Notes: a model not told the origin generated them from the letters alone. A DNA stretch of 64,000 nt from an uncultured Tateyamaria sp. (GCA_947501275.1 CANMVD010000001.1:1736001-1800000); one strand, 5' to 3'. Counted from the stretch's first letter, positions 1 to 9,289 are shown. Translations and numbers: made by a program.

Positions 1-5
1 CGTGC

Positions 6-686
6 ATGCGGGCTACGCTGCCACCCATGCGGTGGCTTTTTTTATGTCTGATGCTGTGCGCTCGGCCCGGGCTGGCCTGCGAATTGGCGCTTATGCTGGC
101 TGTGGACGTGTCTGGCTCTGTGGACAAGCACGAGTTCCGTATTCAGATGGATGGATTGGCGGCAGGGCTACGCGACGGGATCGTTGCAGACGCGCTGGTG
201 TCACAACAGGCCGAGGTCGCGATGGTGCAGTGGACGGGTGCATCGCGCCAACGCCAGACGGTGCCATGGACGCCGATCCGAACCTACGGCGATGTGCTGG
301 CGCTTGCCGACACCATCCAGAACGATCCCCGCATCTGGCACAATTACTCGACTGCCATTGGCGAAGCCTTGGCCGTGTCGCGTGCAGCCTTTGCCAGCCA
401 AGGCCACTGCACACGGCACGTCATTGACGTGTCCGGTGACGGAATATCAAACGAAGGGGTCGAGCCTGCCTTGCAACGCGCGGCCCTGAACCGCGAAAAT
501 ATCACCGTCAACGCCTTGGCGATCGAAACCGACAAAACCGATCTGACCGCCTATTTCTTCGAGAATCTGATCACAGGTCCGGGTGCCTTTGTTGTCACCG
601 CGGACGGGTTTGAGGACTATCCCGAACAGATCCGCCGCAAGCTGCAACGCGAGACGACGAAACAGGCAGTGTGGATGCTGGAATAG
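6..686 (+). CDS. DUF1194 family secreted protein with VWA-like fold
   Basis: The protein has 226 residues. A hydrophobic N-terminal stretch (residues 9-24, ending near Ala24-Cys25) looks like a signal peptide. A MIDAS-like DVSGS motif follows at residues 34-38, and a second DVSGD segment sits near residue 140. This pattern fits the DUF1194 family, which resembles von Willebrand factor A domains; the family has no firm function, and export to the periplasm is an inference. The ATG used is only five bases from the window edge. A second ATG at 27 gives a more compact signal peptide and may be the true start. The gene is complete at its 3' end and is followed by the sdh regulatory region. Confidence 0.75.
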   Translation: MRATLPPMRWLFLCLMLCARPGLACELALMLAVDVSGSVDKHEFRIQMDGLAAGLRDGIVADALVSQQAEVAMVQWTGASRQRQTVPWTPIRTYGDVLALADTIQNDPRIWHNYSTAIGEALAVSRAAFASQGHCTRHVIDVSGDGISNEGVEPALQRAALNRENITVNALAIETDKTDLTAYFFENLITGPGAFVVTADGFEDYPEQIRRKLQRETTKQAVWMLE

Positions 687-691
687 GCGGC

Positions 692-724
692 TTGTGATCA
701 CGAGAATTTAGCCTGTGATCACAA
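692..724. promoter_or_regulatory. Tandem TGTGATCAC palindromes upstream of sdhC
   Basis: TTGTGATCACGA lies at 692-703 and CTGTGATCACAA at 713-724. Their dyad centres (697.5 and 718.5) are 21 bp apart, two helical turns. A half-site TTGTGAT recurs at 766-772. The sites lie between the DUF1194 stop and sdhC, so they probably bind a dimeric regulator of the sdh operon. The TTGT/ACAA ends recall GntR-type operators. The protein that binds is unknown. Confidence 0.5.
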
Positions 725-837
725 ATCCGCCCAAATTGCTCCAATGCGCCAAAAGACCGCGCTATTTGTGATGTGGCAAGGCGTGACTCGCGCGCGAAAA
801 ACAGTAACAAGACAACAGGGAACAAAAAGGACGCACT

Positions 838-1221
838 ATGGCCGACGTCAATCGGGGCAACCGCCCGCTATCGCCGCATCTTTCGATCTACCGACCGCAA
901 CTGACGTCGGTGACGTCGATCCTGACGCGGATCACGGGCAATGCGCTGCTGTTTTCGTCGCTGCTCGTGGTCTGGTGGCTGCTGGCCGCCGCTACATCCG
1001 AGGCGTATTTCGCCGTCGTTGACGGCATCCTGACATCGTTCATTGGGGATCTTGTCATGACGCTGTCTCTCTTGGGGCTGTGGTATCACACGCTGGCAGG
1101 GGTACGTCACCTGATCTGGGACAATGGCATTGGGCTTGACCTTGAAACAGCGGAAAAGCTGGGCTGGGGCGCGATTGGCGGCTCCGTACTGCTGACTTTC
1201 CTGACCGTCATCGCGATATAA
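838..1221 (+). CDS. sdhC: Succinate dehydrogenase cytochrome b556 subunit
   Basis: This 127-residue protein is one of the two membrane anchors of complex II. It helps bind haem b and ubiquinone where electrons from succinate enter the quinone pool. The N-terminal RPLSPHLSIYRP segment (residues 9-20) is the family signature. Three hydrophobic helices lie near residues 36-52, 66-86 and 109-127, and His84 in the second is the likely haem ligand. An AAGGA ribosome site precedes the ATG. It is the first gene of the sdh operon and lies downstream of paired palindromes. sdhD starts 10 bp after its stop. Confidence 0.95.
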   Translation: MADVNRGNRPLSPHLSIYRPQLTSVTSILTRITGNALLFSSLLVVWWLLAAATSEAYFAVVDGILTSFIGDLVMTLSLLGLWYHTLAGVRHLIWDNGIGLDLETAEKLGWGAIGGSVLLTFLTVIAI

Positions 1222-1231
1222 GGAGCGGATC

Positions 1232-1603
1232 ATGCGTTACCTCACAGACCGCAAACGGGCCATCGGCATGGGCTCGGCCAAAACCGGAACAGCGCACTTC
1301 TGGGCAATGAAGGTTTCCAGCTTCGCGCTGTTGTTCCTGATCCCGCTGTTCGTTTTTACCTTCGGCCCGATGCTTGGTGAGCCGCACGCGGATGTCACCG
1401 CTTACTTTGCACGACCATTTCCAGCGATTGTTGCTGCGCTGACCATTGTGGTGACCTTCATGCACTTCAAGGACGGCGTGCAGGTGCTGATCGAAGACTA
1501 CGTACACGGAACCATGCAAAAGGTGCTCATCCTCGCGATGATCTGCCTCAGCTACGCTGCCGCCGCGACGGGCCTATTCGCCATCGCGCGCCTGGCGCTT
1601 TAA
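1232..1603 (+). CDS. sdhD: Succinate dehydrogenase hydrophobic membrane anchor subunit
   Basis: This 123-residue protein is the second membrane anchor of complex II. Three hydrophobic helices lie near residues 26-46, 61-80 and 97-120. The SdhD signature is present: His78 followed by Asp89-Tyr90 in a HFKDGVQVLIEDY segment, which places haem b and the quinone site. AAGGAG lies 7 bp before the ATG. It is packed between sdhC and sdhA (16 bp to sdhA), so the three are surely cotranscribed. Its length is normal for alphaproteobacteria. Confidence 0.94.
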   Translation: MRYLTDRKRAIGMGSAKTGTAHFWAMKVSSFALLFLIPLFVFTFGPMLGEPHADVTAYFARPFPAIVAALTIVVTFMHFKDGVQVLIEDYVHGTMQKVLILAMICLSYAAAATGLFAIARLAL

Positions 1604-1619
1604 CCGATAGGAGGCCGAA

Positions 1620-3425
1620 ATGGCTGCTTACGATTACGAGACGCACGAATATGACGTGGTGGTTGTCGGTGCTGGCGGCGCGGGTTTGCGCGCCACGCTT
1701 GGCATGGCCGAACAGGGCCTGCGCACAGCTTGTGTGACCAAAGTCTTCCCGACCCGTTCACATACTGTTGCAGCCCAAGGGGGCATCGCGGCCAGCCTCA
1801 GCAACATGGGCCCCGACAATTGGCAGTGGCACATGTATGACACTGTCAAAGGGTCAGACTGGCTGGGCGACACCGATGCGATGGAATACCTCGCGCGTGA
1901 AGCGCCCAAGGCGGTCTATGAGCTGGAACACTACGGCGTGCCCTTCTCCCGCACCGAAGAGGGCAAGATCTATCAGCGTCCCTTTGGCGGTCACACCACC
2001 GAGTTTGGCGAGGGCCCGCCCGTGCAGCGTACCTGTGCCGCCGCCGACCGGACTGGCCATGCAATCCTGCACACGCTTTATGGCCAAAGCCTGAAGAACA
2101 ACGCTGAATTCTATATCGAATATTTTGCCATCGACCTGATCATGTCCGAAGACGGCGTATGTCAGGGTGTGCTGTGCTGGAAGCTGGATGACGGCACCAT
2201 GCACCTTTTTTCAGCCAAGATGGTTGTGCTGGCGACGGGTGGCTATGGCCGCGCCTATTTCTCCGCCACATCGGCGCACACCTGTACCGGTGACGGTGGC
2301 GGCATGACCGCGCGGGCTGGGCTGCCTCTGCAAGATATGGAGTTTGTGCAATTCCACCCCACCGGCATCTACGGCGCCGGGTGCCTCATCACAGAAGGCG
2401 CACGGGGTGAGGGCGGATACCTCACCAACTCCGAGGGCGAGCGCTTTATGGAGCGCTACGCACCGACCTACAAAGATCTGGCCAGCCGCGATGTGGTGAG
2501 TCGGTGCATGACCATGGAAATCCGCGAGGGTCGCGGCGTCGGCGACCAAGGCGATCACATCCACCTGCACCTCAACCACCTGCCCAAGGAAACGCTTGAC
2601 CTGCGCCTGCCGGGAATTTCGGAAAGCGCGCGAATTTTTGCTGGCGTGGACCTGACCAAGGAACCAATACCGGTTCTGCCCACCGTGCACTACAACATGG
2701 GCGGCATTCCGACGAACTATTGGGGCGAAGTCCTTGCACCCACCAAGGACAATCCCGACAACGTCTCGCCCGGTCTGATGGCCGTGGGCGAAGCGGGCTG
2801 TGCCTCCGTACACGGGGCCAACCGTCTGGGGTCCAACTCGCTCATTGACCTTGTGGTCTTTGGCCGTGCCGCTGCGATCCGCGCCGCCGAAGTGGTGGAC
2901 GCCAAGGCCCCTGTGCCAACGCCCAACCAACGTTCGGTCGAGGCTGCGTTCTCCCGCTTTGACGGGTTGCGCTATGCCAAGGGTCACGTGCCGACTGCGG
3001 AACTGCGCCTTGAGATGCAAAAAACGATGCAACAGGACGCAGCCGTTTTCCGAACGGACAAAACTCTGGCCGAGGGCGAGGAGAAGATGAAAGGCGTCGC
3101 CGCCAAGCAATCTGATCTGAAAGTGTCCGATACTTCGCTGGTGTGGAATTCGGATCTGATGGAGACGCTTGAGCTGACAAACCTGATGCCCAACGCGGTC
3201 GCAACCATCACAGCCGCCGCCGCGCGCAAGGAAAGCCGGGGCGCCCACGCGCACGAGGATTATCCTGACCGTGACGACGAGAACTGGCGCAAGCACTCGC
3301 TTATCTGGTTTGAGGGGAACACTGCCTCGCTTGGCTTCCGTGGCGTGCACCTGCAACCGCTGACCAGTCACAATGATGGTGGGATCGACCTCAAAAAGAT
3401 CGCGCCCAAAGCGCGGGTCTACTAA
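1620..3425 (+). CDS. sdhA: Succinate dehydrogenase flavoprotein subunit
   Basis: This 601-residue catalytic subunit oxidises succinate to fumarate in the TCA cycle. The Rossmann FAD motif VVVGAGGAG is at residues 14-22. The covalent FAD attachment site is in [10 protein letters not shown], with His48. The active-site segment [21 protein letters not shown] follows in the middle third. A strong AGGAGG site lies just before the ATG. Length and motif order are those of ordinary bacterial SdhA. The flavoprotein should dock on SdhB, whose gene here is separated from sdhA by two extra small genes rather than following directly. Confidence 0.97.
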   Translation: MAAYDYETHEYDVVVVGAGGAGLRATLGMAEQGLRTACVTKVFPTRSHTVAAQGGIAASLSNMGPDNWQWHMYDTVKGSDWLGDTDAMEYLAREAPKAVYELEHYGVPFSRTEEGKIYQRPFGGHTTEFGEGPPVQRTCAAADRTGHAILHTLYGQSLKNNAEFYIEYFAIDLIMSEDGVCQGVLCWKLDDGTMHLFSAKMVVLATGGYGRAYFSATSAHTCTGDGGGMTARAGLPLQDMEFVQFHPTGIYGAGCLITEGARGEGGYLTNSEGERFMERYAPTYKDLASRDVVSRCMTMEIREGRGVGDQGDHIHLHLNHLPKETLDLRLPGISESARIFAGVDLTKEPIPVLPTVHYNMGGIPTNYWGEVLAPTKDNPDNVSPGLMAVGEAGCASVHGANRLGSNSLIDLVVFGRAAAIRAAEVVDAKAPVPTPNQRSVEAAFSRFDGLRYAKGHVPTAELRLEMQKTMQQDAAVFRTDKTLAEGEEKMKGVAAKQSDLKVSDTSLVWNSDLMETLELTNLMPNAVATITAAAARKESRGAHAHEDYPDRDDENWRKHSLIWFEGNTASLGFRGVHLQPLTSHNDGGIDLKKIAPKARVY

Positions 3426-3431
3426 ACCGAA

Positions 3432-4262
3432 ATGGCTGTCGCCGCCCAATCCAAACAAACCGCAACGCTTGCCCCCGGACAGGTGCTGCGGATCTATGGG
3501 ATGCGACGGTCTGGCAATCACGCGCTGATCGACTGGATCTTTCGCAATGCCGAACAGGGCAGGGGACTGTTTTTGAATGCCTGCAAACCGGGGCGGGATC
3601 CGGTGCGTTCTGCTCTCAGCGTCGGTGTGTTTGACCGTGGCAAGGAACAGGGCCTGAAAGGGCTTGGGCAAAAACTCGAAGCAGCGGGTGAGGCGCCCTT
3701 TACCGTGGTATCTTTCGAAGATGTCGTGCCGCCGGATGCGTCGGAACCGCTCTATGCGGCCCCTGAACGCAGCGCCATCATCTACCGCAGCTTTTTGCAA
3801 TGGTCAGCCTCGCTCTTGCGCAAAATACAGGGCAATCGTCGCTATGGCGCGCTGGACCGGTCGCGCATCATGATGATCGCGCTCTCCAAGTATCAACAGA
3901 TCCTCGCGCGCATCCAGCAAGGCAACAGCATCCCTTTGCTTTATGATGCGTGGATGACTGACGAAAACTATCGGGCCGATGCGCTCAAGCGGCTTGGTCT
4001 GCCGGGGCAGGACCTGTCGCGTGGCAACGTGCAACGCTTCGGGGGCGGGTCGTCCTTTCAAGGCAAGAAAACCGCGATTGATGATCTGATGACGGACAAG
4101 CGCAGCGACGCCATGGCCGATGATCTTGAATACAAACTCCTGCTTTGGACTGCAGCGCGGGATCTGCGGTTCATGGAACGACTTGCTGCCATCTTCCCCG
4201 AGGACGCAGAGCGGCTTTTGACGCTCTCGGATACGGCCAAAGCAAAGGTGACTCTGCCATGA
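3432..4262 (+). CDS. P-loop, sulfotransferase-like protein inside the sdh operon
   Basis: I do not recognise a named family member. The 276-residue protein has RIYGMRRSGNHALIDW near residues 20-35. This resembles the phosphate-binding loop of sulfotransferase-like P-loop proteins (GxRRSGNH). The rest is soluble with no membrane segment. The ATG is only 6 bp after sdhA and has no clear Shine-Dalgarno site, so translation may depend on sdhA coupling. Its stop overlaps the next gene as ATGA. The location between sdhA and sdhB suggests cotranscription with complex II. A role in complex II assembly would be pure speculation. It could also be a passenger gene. Confidence 0.65.
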   Translation: MAVAAQSKQTATLAPGQVLRIYGMRRSGNHALIDWIFRNAEQGRGLFLNACKPGRDPVRSALSVGVFDRGKEQGLKGLGQKLEAAGEAPFTVVSFEDVVPPDASEPLYAAPERSAIIYRSFLQWSASLLRKIQGNRRYGALDRSRIMMIALSKYQQILARIQQGNSIPLLYDAWMTDENYRADALKRLGLPGQDLSRGNVQRFGGGSSFQGKKTAIDDLMTDKRSDAMADDLEYKLLLWTAARDLRFMERLAAIFPEDAERLLTLSDTAKAKVTLP

Positions 4263-4588
4263 TACGCGTTCTTGCTCTCAGCGGCCTACTGGCCGTCACT
4301 GCCTGCGCCGAAGCCACCGAAGCAGTAGACAACGTCGCACGGCGCAGTGCCAAGGCGGCAGTAAATGAAACGCTGGTGACACGCTTCCCGGCTGTGCCGA
4401 AGGCGGCCGTGACCCCATTCACTGATTGCATCATAGACAACTCCACCGCTCGTGAAATTGGCGAATTCGCCAAGGACGCGGTGATCGGTGTGTCAGAAAC
4501 AACAGCTGCGCTGGTCACCTCCGTGCTCCAGCGCCCCGAAACTCAACAGTGCGTCGCAAAGGCAGGGCTTGCCCTGCTCACTGCGTAA
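4259..4588 (+). CDS. Small putative lipoprotein between sdhA and sdhB
   Basis: The 109-residue product starts with a short hydrophobic signal sequence and a lipobox (VTAC, Cys16), so it is probably lipid-anchored and exported. The remainder is alanine- and valine-rich with two further cysteines and no recognised domain. Its ATG overlaps the previous stop (ATGA), the usual sign of translational coupling. sdhB follows 13 bp after its stop. Its presence in the sdh operon suggests a link to the respiratory complex or its biogenesis, but the sequence gives no direct clue. Confidence 0.65.
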   Translation: MIRVLALSGLLAVTACAEATEAVDNVARRSAKAAVNETLVTRFPAVPKAAVTPFTDCIIDNSTAREIGEFAKDAVIGVSETTAALVTSVLQRPETQQCVAKAGLALLTA

Positions 4589-4601
4589 AAGGAGAGCCGC
4601 A

Positions 4602-5381
4602 ATGGTCCAACTGACACTCCCCAAGAATTCCCGCATCCAGACGGGCAAAACCTGGCCCAAACCCGAAGGAGCCAAGAACCTGCGCAAATTCCAGATCTAT
4701 CGCTGGAACCCGGATGACGGCAAAAACCCACAGGTCGACAGCTATTGGGTCGATATGGATACGTGCGGGCCCATGATCCTTGATGCCCTGATCAAGATCA
4801 AAAATGAGATTGATCCGACGCTCACCTTCCGCCGCTCATGCCGCGAAGGCATTTGTGGCTCCTGCGCGATGAACATCGACGGGATCAATACGCTGGCCTG
4901 CATCTACGGCATGGACGAGGTGAAGGGAGACGTCAAAATCTACCCGTTACCACACATGCCCGTGATCAAGGACCTGATCCCCGATCTCACGCATTTTTAC
5001 GCGCAGCACGCCTCCATCATGCCGTGGCTCGAAACCAAAACGAACCGCCCCGCCAAGGAATGGCGCCAGTCCATTGAGGATCGCAAGAAACTCGACGGGC
5101 TTTATGAATGCGTGATGTGCGCCTCCTGCTCGACATCCTGCCCCAGCTACTGGTGGAACGGGGACCGCTACCTTGGGCCCGCGGCCCTGCTGCACGCCTA
5201 CCGCTGGATCATCGACAGCCGGGACGAGGCTACCGGCGAACGGCTCGACGACCTTGAAGACCCGTTCAAGCTCTACCGCTGCCACACGATCATGAACTGC
5301 GCCAAGACTTGCCCCAAAGGCCTCAACCCTGCCGAAGCCATCGCAAACATCAAGAAAATGATGGTCGAACGGACCGTTTGA
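4602..5381 (+). CDS. sdhB: Succinate dehydrogenase iron-sulfur subunit
   Basis: This 259-residue subunit carries electrons from FAD to ubiquinone. The [2Fe-2S] cysteines are Cys80, Cys85, Cys88 and Cys100 (CREGICGSC and downstream). The ferredoxin-like C-terminal half has [12 protein letters not shown] and [14 protein letters not shown], which ligate the [4Fe-4S] and [3Fe-4S] clusters. The start is ATG 4602, preceded by AAGGAGAG at good spacing; a longer open frame upstream overlaps the lipoprotein gene and is not needed. It ends the sdh genes, 4 bp before the ZIP-family gene. Confidence 0.96.
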   Translation: MVQLTLPKNSRIQTGKTWPKPEGAKNLRKFQIYRWNPDDGKNPQVDSYWVDMDTCGPMILDALIKIKNEIDPTLTFRRSCREGICGSCAMNIDGINTLACIYGMDEVKGDVKIYPLPHMPVIKDLIPDLTHFYAQHASIMPWLETKTNRPAKEWRQSIEDRKKLDGLYECVMCASCSTSCPSYWWNGDRYLGPAALLHAYRWIIDSRDEATGERLDDLEDPFKLYRCHTIMNCAKTCPKGLNPAEAIANIKKMMVERTV

Positions 5382-5385
5382 GGCT

Positions 5386-6099
5386 GTGAACGACCCGCTC
5401 TGGCTGGCCCTCTCGCTAACGGCGCTGGCGGGCCTGTCGATCCCGGTAGGGGCAAGCCTTGCGCTTTGCCGCATCCGGGCATTGTCAGACATGGCCGCCA
5501 GCGAATTCAAGCATGGCATCGCAGCCTTTGGTGCAGGCGCGCTACTTGCAGCTGTGGCACTGGTTCTGATCCCAGAGGGCAGCGAACGGCTGTTGCCGGT
5601 GCCTGCGCTTGCGTGGTTCGGTGCCGGGGCATTGATCTTTGCCCTGATCGACCGCGCGCTTGCTGCCAGTGGCAGCAAGGCCGCACAATTCCTTGCCATG
5701 ATGATGGATTACCTACCCGAAGCCATGGCGCTCGGAGCGCTTGTCGTGGGTGATTTAAAGGCCGCCGTGCTGGTGGCCCTGCTGATGGCACTGCAAAACC
5801 TGCCCGAAGGCTACAACGCCATGGACGAGATACGGGGCACCAGCACTCAGCCACCGCGCATTCTGCTGGCTCTGTTTGTGCTGATGGTGCCACTGGGACC
5901 GGCAGCCGCCTATGTGGGCATGATGATCGACCCGAATACCGGCGTTATCGGAGCTGTGATGATGCTTGCCTCCGGCGGTATCCTTTACCTGATGTTTCAG
6001 GATATCGCGCCCAACATACCGCTCGAAAACGCGTGGGCGCCGCCTTTGGGAGCCGCGCTTGGCTTCTTGCTCGGGCTTGCGGGTGACTTGCTGATCTGA
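5386..6099 (+). CDS. ZIP-family metal transporter-like membrane protein
   Basis: The 237-residue protein has about seven to eight hydrophobic helices. It has ZIP-like segments: MDYLPEAMALGALV near residues 107-120 and ALQNLPEGYNAMDE near residues 136-149. The latter holds the NxPEG core that forms the metal site in ZIP carriers. It is probably an inner-membrane transporter for a divalent metal such as zinc. The start is a GTG 4 bp after sdhB, so it may be expressed with the sdh operon. Substrate and direction of transport cannot be read from the sequence. Confidence 0.75.
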   Translation: MNDPLWLALSLTALAGLSIPVGASLALCRIRALSDMAASEFKHGIAAFGAGALLAAVALVLIPEGSERLLPVPALAWFGAGALIFALIDRALAASGSKAAQFLAMMMDYLPEAMALGALVVGDLKAAVLVALLMALQNLPEGYNAMDEIRGTSTQPPRILLALFVLMVPLGPAAAYVGMMIDPNTGVIGAVMMLASGGILYLMFQDIAPNIPLENAWAPPLGAALGFLLGLAGDLLI

Positions 6100-6113
6100 A
6101 GCCCACCCGCGTC

Positions 6114-6148
6114 GTTACGGTGAACAAGGTCGCGATTTTCACCGTGAC
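6114..6148. repeat. Near-perfect inverted repeat before the aquaporin gene
   Basis: GTTACGGTGAA (6114-6124) pairs with TTCACCGTGAC (6138-6148), with 10 of 11 positions complementary and a 13-nt loop. No T-run follows, so it is either a weak terminator for the sdh/ZIP transcript or a regulatory site for the downstream aquaporin gene. Confidence 0.35.
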
Positions 6149-6214
6149 GGGTAGCGATGCTGCGGGTCTTTTGACCGCACAATTCGAAAAGCAAATACAT
6201 CAGGGACATCCACC

Positions 6215-6898
6215 ATGAAAATCGCAATGGCCGAGTTTATAGGCACGTTTACATTGGTTCTGTTTGGTTGTGGCGCAGCCGTTATTGCAGGCTCAGACAT
6301 CGGTCTTATGGGCATCAGCTTTGCCTTTGGGCTGGCATTGATTGCGATGGCCTACGGCATCGGGCACATCTCGGGCTGCCACATCAACCCAGCTGTTACA
6401 CTGGGCTTTGTGGCCTCTGGCCGGATGAGCTTGAGCGAGGCAATCGTTCACATCGTGGCCCAGCTCGCGGGGGGCATCGCCGGGGCGCTGGTGCTACTGA
6501 TGATCGCGTCCGGCAAGGCCGATTACTCTGTTGCTGCCAACGGTCTGGGCCAAAACGGCTGGGGCACCGGATATCTTGGGGAATACGTTATGCAGTCCGC
6601 CTTTGTGTTCGAATTGGTAGCAACATTCCTGTTTGTTCTGATGATCCTTGGCGTCACCGGGCAGGCGGGAAACGCCGCCGTTGCGGGACTCGCCATCGGG
6701 ATGGCTTTGGTCGTGATCCATCTTGTGGGCATCAACGTCACGGGCGTGTCGGTGAACCCGGCCCGCTCAGTCGGACCGGCTCTTTTTGTGGGCGGCACGG
6801 CAATTGCGCAACTGTGGCTCTTTATCGTGGCTCCCATTCTGGGCGGGATCGCTGCTGGTGTTCTGGTACGCTCTGGCCTGATGGACGGCGACGCCTGA
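6215..6898 (+). CDS. aqpZ: Aquaporin Z-like water channel (MIP family)
   Basis: This 227-residue membrane protein has the two half-helix motifs of the MIP family: NPA at residues 58-60 (GCHINPAVT) and NPARS near residue 182. The filter region has Phe in ISFAFGL, His in VVIHLVG and the Arg of NPAR. That combination matches water-selective AqpZ rather than glyceroporins, which use a longer, less aromatic filter. Six hydrophobic helices are visible. It is monocistronic in appearance, with 115 bp in front and 88 bp behind. A role in rapid water flux under osmotic change is the family function. Confidence 0.9.
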   Translation: MKIAMAEFIGTFTLVLFGCGAAVIAGSDIGLMGISFAFGLALIAMAYGIGHISGCHINPAVTLGFVASGRMSLSEAIVHIVAQLAGGIAGALVLLMIASGKADYSVAANGLGQNGWGTGYLGEYVMQSAFVFELVATFLFVLMILGVTGQAGNAAVAGLAIGMALVVIHLVGINVTGVSVNPARSVGPALFVGGTAIAQLWLFIVAPILGGIAAGVLVRSGLMDGDA

Positions 6899-6986
6899 TA
6901 CCACATCGTTCCGGCGGCCGGCCGTTTCGGCATGGCCCCGGATCAAAAGGCATGGTTAGTCTTGCGCAACTGCGAGGAGACCTGCC

Positions 6987-7829
6987 ATGCCAACACCCCC
7001 AGACGCTGACGCCCGCCGGGCTGTTGCTCCGGTGATCTGCTATCCGACAGACACGCTGCCAAAACCCGACATGGCGCTATATGGCAAGGTGCGTGAAGGC
7101 ATGATCAAGGTCTCGGAAATCATTGCCGAACCGCGCGAGGCGGCCTGTTTCGAGGTGCCAGCAGGTTACGTCTTTCGCATCTCGTCAATCGAAGGGCCGC
7201 AGGTCGGTGATCTCAATCTGTGGAACGCGCACGATCTTGGCGAAAGGTTCTACTCGGGCAAGACGCGAGCGCTGCATGGCACGCACGTCACAACCGGTGA
7301 ACGGATGTGGAGCAGCTTGCCCACTTTGCGGCCCATGGCTACCATCATCCACGATACACTCGACTGGTACGGTATCGATGCCTTTGGCGGCTCCGTGCAC
7401 GATGTCATTGGCACGCGCTGCGATCCTTACACCGGCAATCTGCTTCAAGGTGGACACTACCACCACTGTTGCCATTCGAACCTGACGCGGGCCTTAGCTG
7501 AACATCTGAACATCCCGCTACGTGAGGCAGAGCCCCACATCCACGACGTTATGAATGTCTTTATGTGCACCGGGTTCACTCGGGATACCGGGCAATATTT
7601 CATGAAGGCTTCACCTGTGCGCCCCGGGGATCACATTGACCTGTTTGCAGAAATTGATCTGTTGGGCGCGCTGAGCGCCTGTCCGGGTGGGGATTGCGGG
7701 TCTGAACATACGTCTGATGTGGCACCCTGCCATCCGCTCAAGATCGAGGTGTTTGCCCCTCCGCCAGACGTTCTCAAAGACTGGACCAGCCCGGACACAA
7801 ATGCCTATGACCGCACGCACGGGCGGTGA
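6987..7829 (+). CDS. DUF1989 (urea carboxylase-associated family) protein
   Basis: The 280-residue soluble protein matches the DUF1989 pattern. It has a cupin-like core with EVPAGYVFRI near residue 53, GPQVGDLNLWN, and conserved His/Cys clusters in GGHYHHCCHSN and ACPGGDCGSEH. These clusters could bind a metal. Relatives often sit beside urea carboxylase or amino-acid catabolism genes. None is present here: its neighbours are aqpZ and a convergent deoD. The start has a GAGGAG site 8 bp upstream. The function is unknown beyond the family name. Confidence 0.8.
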   Translation: MPTPPDADARRAVAPVICYPTDTLPKPDMALYGKVREGMIKVSEIIAEPREAACFEVPAGYVFRISSIEGPQVGDLNLWNAHDLGERFYSGKTRALHGTHVTTGERMWSSLPTLRPMATIIHDTLDWYGIDAFGGSVHDVIGTRCDPYTGNLLQGGHYHHCCHSNLTRALAEHLNIPLREAEPHIHDVMNVFMCTGFTRDTGQYFMKASPVRPGDHIDLFAEIDLLGALSACPGGDCGSEHTSDVAPCHPLKIEVFAPPPDVLKDWTSPDTNAYDRTHGR

Positions 7830-8039
7830 CAAACAGGCCAAGAGACCTGGCTTGAGGCAACGTGCACCGGACCGGTATCTCTGTTCCCCAACAATCCCCG
7901 CCGGAGCCTCCCGTACCTGCCGCGCGCCGCAGCGCTGCGGCCCTGTAAACCTCATAGGCCTGGTGTACGAGCTGTGTCACGTCATGCGAAGTTCGCGTTC
8001 GAGAATCTTACGTTAAAGGCCAATAACGGCCCGCGGAAA

Positions 8040-8744
8040 TCAGGCGAATGCCGCTTCCAGAGCGATTTCCACCATATCACCAAACGTCTTTTCGCGGTCT
8101 TCGCTGGGCAACGCTTCTCCGGTTTGCAAATGATCCGATACGGTCAGAACAGCGAGCGCACGACAGCCATGGCGGGCTGCCAGCGTGTAGAGTTCCGCAG
8201 CCTCCATTTCGACTCCAAGGATGCCATGGCGCACCATTTGTTCGTCCAGATCCGGGCGTTCGGCATAAAACACATCCGATGAATAAATGCCACCGACATG
8301 GGTCTTGGTGCCTTTGTTCCGGGCGGCTGCCACGGCGGCGCTGAGCAACGCGTAATCAGCACAAGGCGCGAAGTTCAGTTCGCGGAAGATGCCTGAAGAC
8401 GGGGAGGTTATTGTGCTTGCTGTCATCGCAATGATCACGTCACGAATGCCGACATGGGGCTGCATTCCGCCGCATGATCCAATGCGGATCAAGGTCTGCG
8501 CACCATAGTCGCGCATCAATTCATTTGCGTAGATCGACAGTGAGGGCATACCCATGCCCGAGCCTTGAATGGTCACCCGGTTGCCGCGCCACATGCCGGT
8601 GAATCCCAGCATGCCGCGCACTTCGTTGACCAGTTCTGCATTGTCCAGAAAGGTTTCTGCCGCCCATTTGGCACGGTAGGGATCGCCGGGCATCAGCACC
8701 GTTTCTGCGATCTCTCCGGGTTTGGCTCCGATATGGACGGTCAT
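8040..8744 (-). CDS. deoD: Purine nucleoside phosphorylase, DeoD type
   Basis: This 234-residue cytoplasmic enzyme splits purine (deoxy)nucleosides with phosphate to the free base and (deoxy)ribose 1-phosphate. The start of [22 protein letters not shown] is typical, as is [10 protein letters not shown] in the phosphate/ribose pocket. [11 protein letters not shown] near residue 180 recognises the ribose, and SDHLQTGE carries the catalytic-loop Asp. I chose ATG 8744 because AGGAG lies 6 bp before it; the seven-codon upstream extension lacks such a site. A BMP-type nucleoside importer 14 kb away could supply its substrates. Confidence 0.94.
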   Translation of the reverse strand: MTVHIGAKPGEIAETVLMPGDPYRAKWAAETFLDNAELVNEVRGMLGFTGMWRGNRVTIQGSGMGMPSLSIYANELMRDYGAQTLIRIGSCGGMQPHVGIRDVIIAMTASTITSPSSGIFRELNFAPCADYALLSAAVAAARNKGTKTHVGGIYSSDVFYAERPDLDEQMVRHGILGVEMEAAELYTLAARHGCRALAVLTVSDHLQTGEALPSEDREKTFGDMVEIALEAAFA

Positions 8745-8810
8745 GGCGCTCTCCTGTTCCGGCACATGTCATATGTGCAGTGGGTCGGCGCCACGATGAC
8801 TTATCGCGTT

Positions 8811-9128
8811 TCAGACCTCAAGCGTGCTTGGGTCAGTTCCTTTGGTGATCGCGTCCTTGAACCAAACAGGTTGGCGGCCTTTGCCGGTCCACGTTTGCGA
8901 GGGATTGGCGGGGTTGGCATACTTGGCCACACCGGCAGATTTGGCAGCTTTGCCGCCCGACACTGGCATCAACTCGGCAAGGGTAAACCCGAATTTCGCT
9001 GCTGCTTCTTCCGCAGCTTTGCGCGCGTCTTTCTTGTCGCGCTTTTTGGCAGCGGCCAGTGCAGCATCAACGTCTCCGCGCAGTGCTTCCAATTCTTTAT
9101 GCGTCATCTTTTCCAGATTTTTCGCCAT
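8811..9128 (-). CDS. Small H-NS family histone-like protein
   Basis: The 105-residue protein has a charged, probably coiled-coil N-terminal half (residues 5-50, rich in Ala, Lys and Glu) for self-association. The C-terminal H-NS DNA-binding signature is present: YANPANPSQTWTGKGRQPVW, close to residues 75-94, with the TWTGKGRxP core. Such proteins bind AT-rich DNA and act as nucleoid-associated regulators. The ATG at 9128 is preceded by AAGGGA. It lies 66 bp upstream of deoD on the same strand, with its own candidate promoter. Confidence 0.85.
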   Translation of the reverse strand: MAKNLEKMTHKELEALRGDVDAALAAAKKRDKKDARKAAEEAAAKFGFTLAELMPVSGGKAAKSAGVAKYANPANPSQTWTGKGRQPVWFKDAITKGTDPSTLEV

Positions 9129-9147
9129 TGTTTTGTCCCTTGTAAAC

Positions 9148-9176
9148 GTATTTCCGCCGGACAAATAGAACGTCAA
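9148..9176 (-). promoter_or_regulatory. Candidate sigma-70 promoter of the H-NS-like gene
   Basis: On the minus strand TTGACG (9176-9171) is separated by 17 bp from AAATAC (9153-9148). The start codon at 9128 is close downstream, giving a short leader. The -35 is good and the -10 is only fair. Confidence 0.35.
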
Positions 9177-9289
9177 CGCGTAATCGCCAATGGGCTAAGG
9201 TGTTGTATTTTGTGTCAATGTGAGCGGTTCTTCGCCAATTGCCACCCTTGCGGGAGGCAATTAAACCAATGCGGGACATTCAAGTTGGT

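Noticed and set aside
2211-3800. Long antisense frame (529 codons) opposite sdhA
   Set aside because: It lies wholly opposite sdhA and its neighbour, whose proteins are clearly recognisable. High GC makes long shadow frames common, and this one has no recognisable domain.
7927-7940. Palindrome CCGCAGCGCTGCGG between DUF1989 and deoD
   Set aside because: It is perfect but has no loop and no T-run. It lies between convergent genes, and GC-rich palindromes of this size arise easily here, so no function is claimed.
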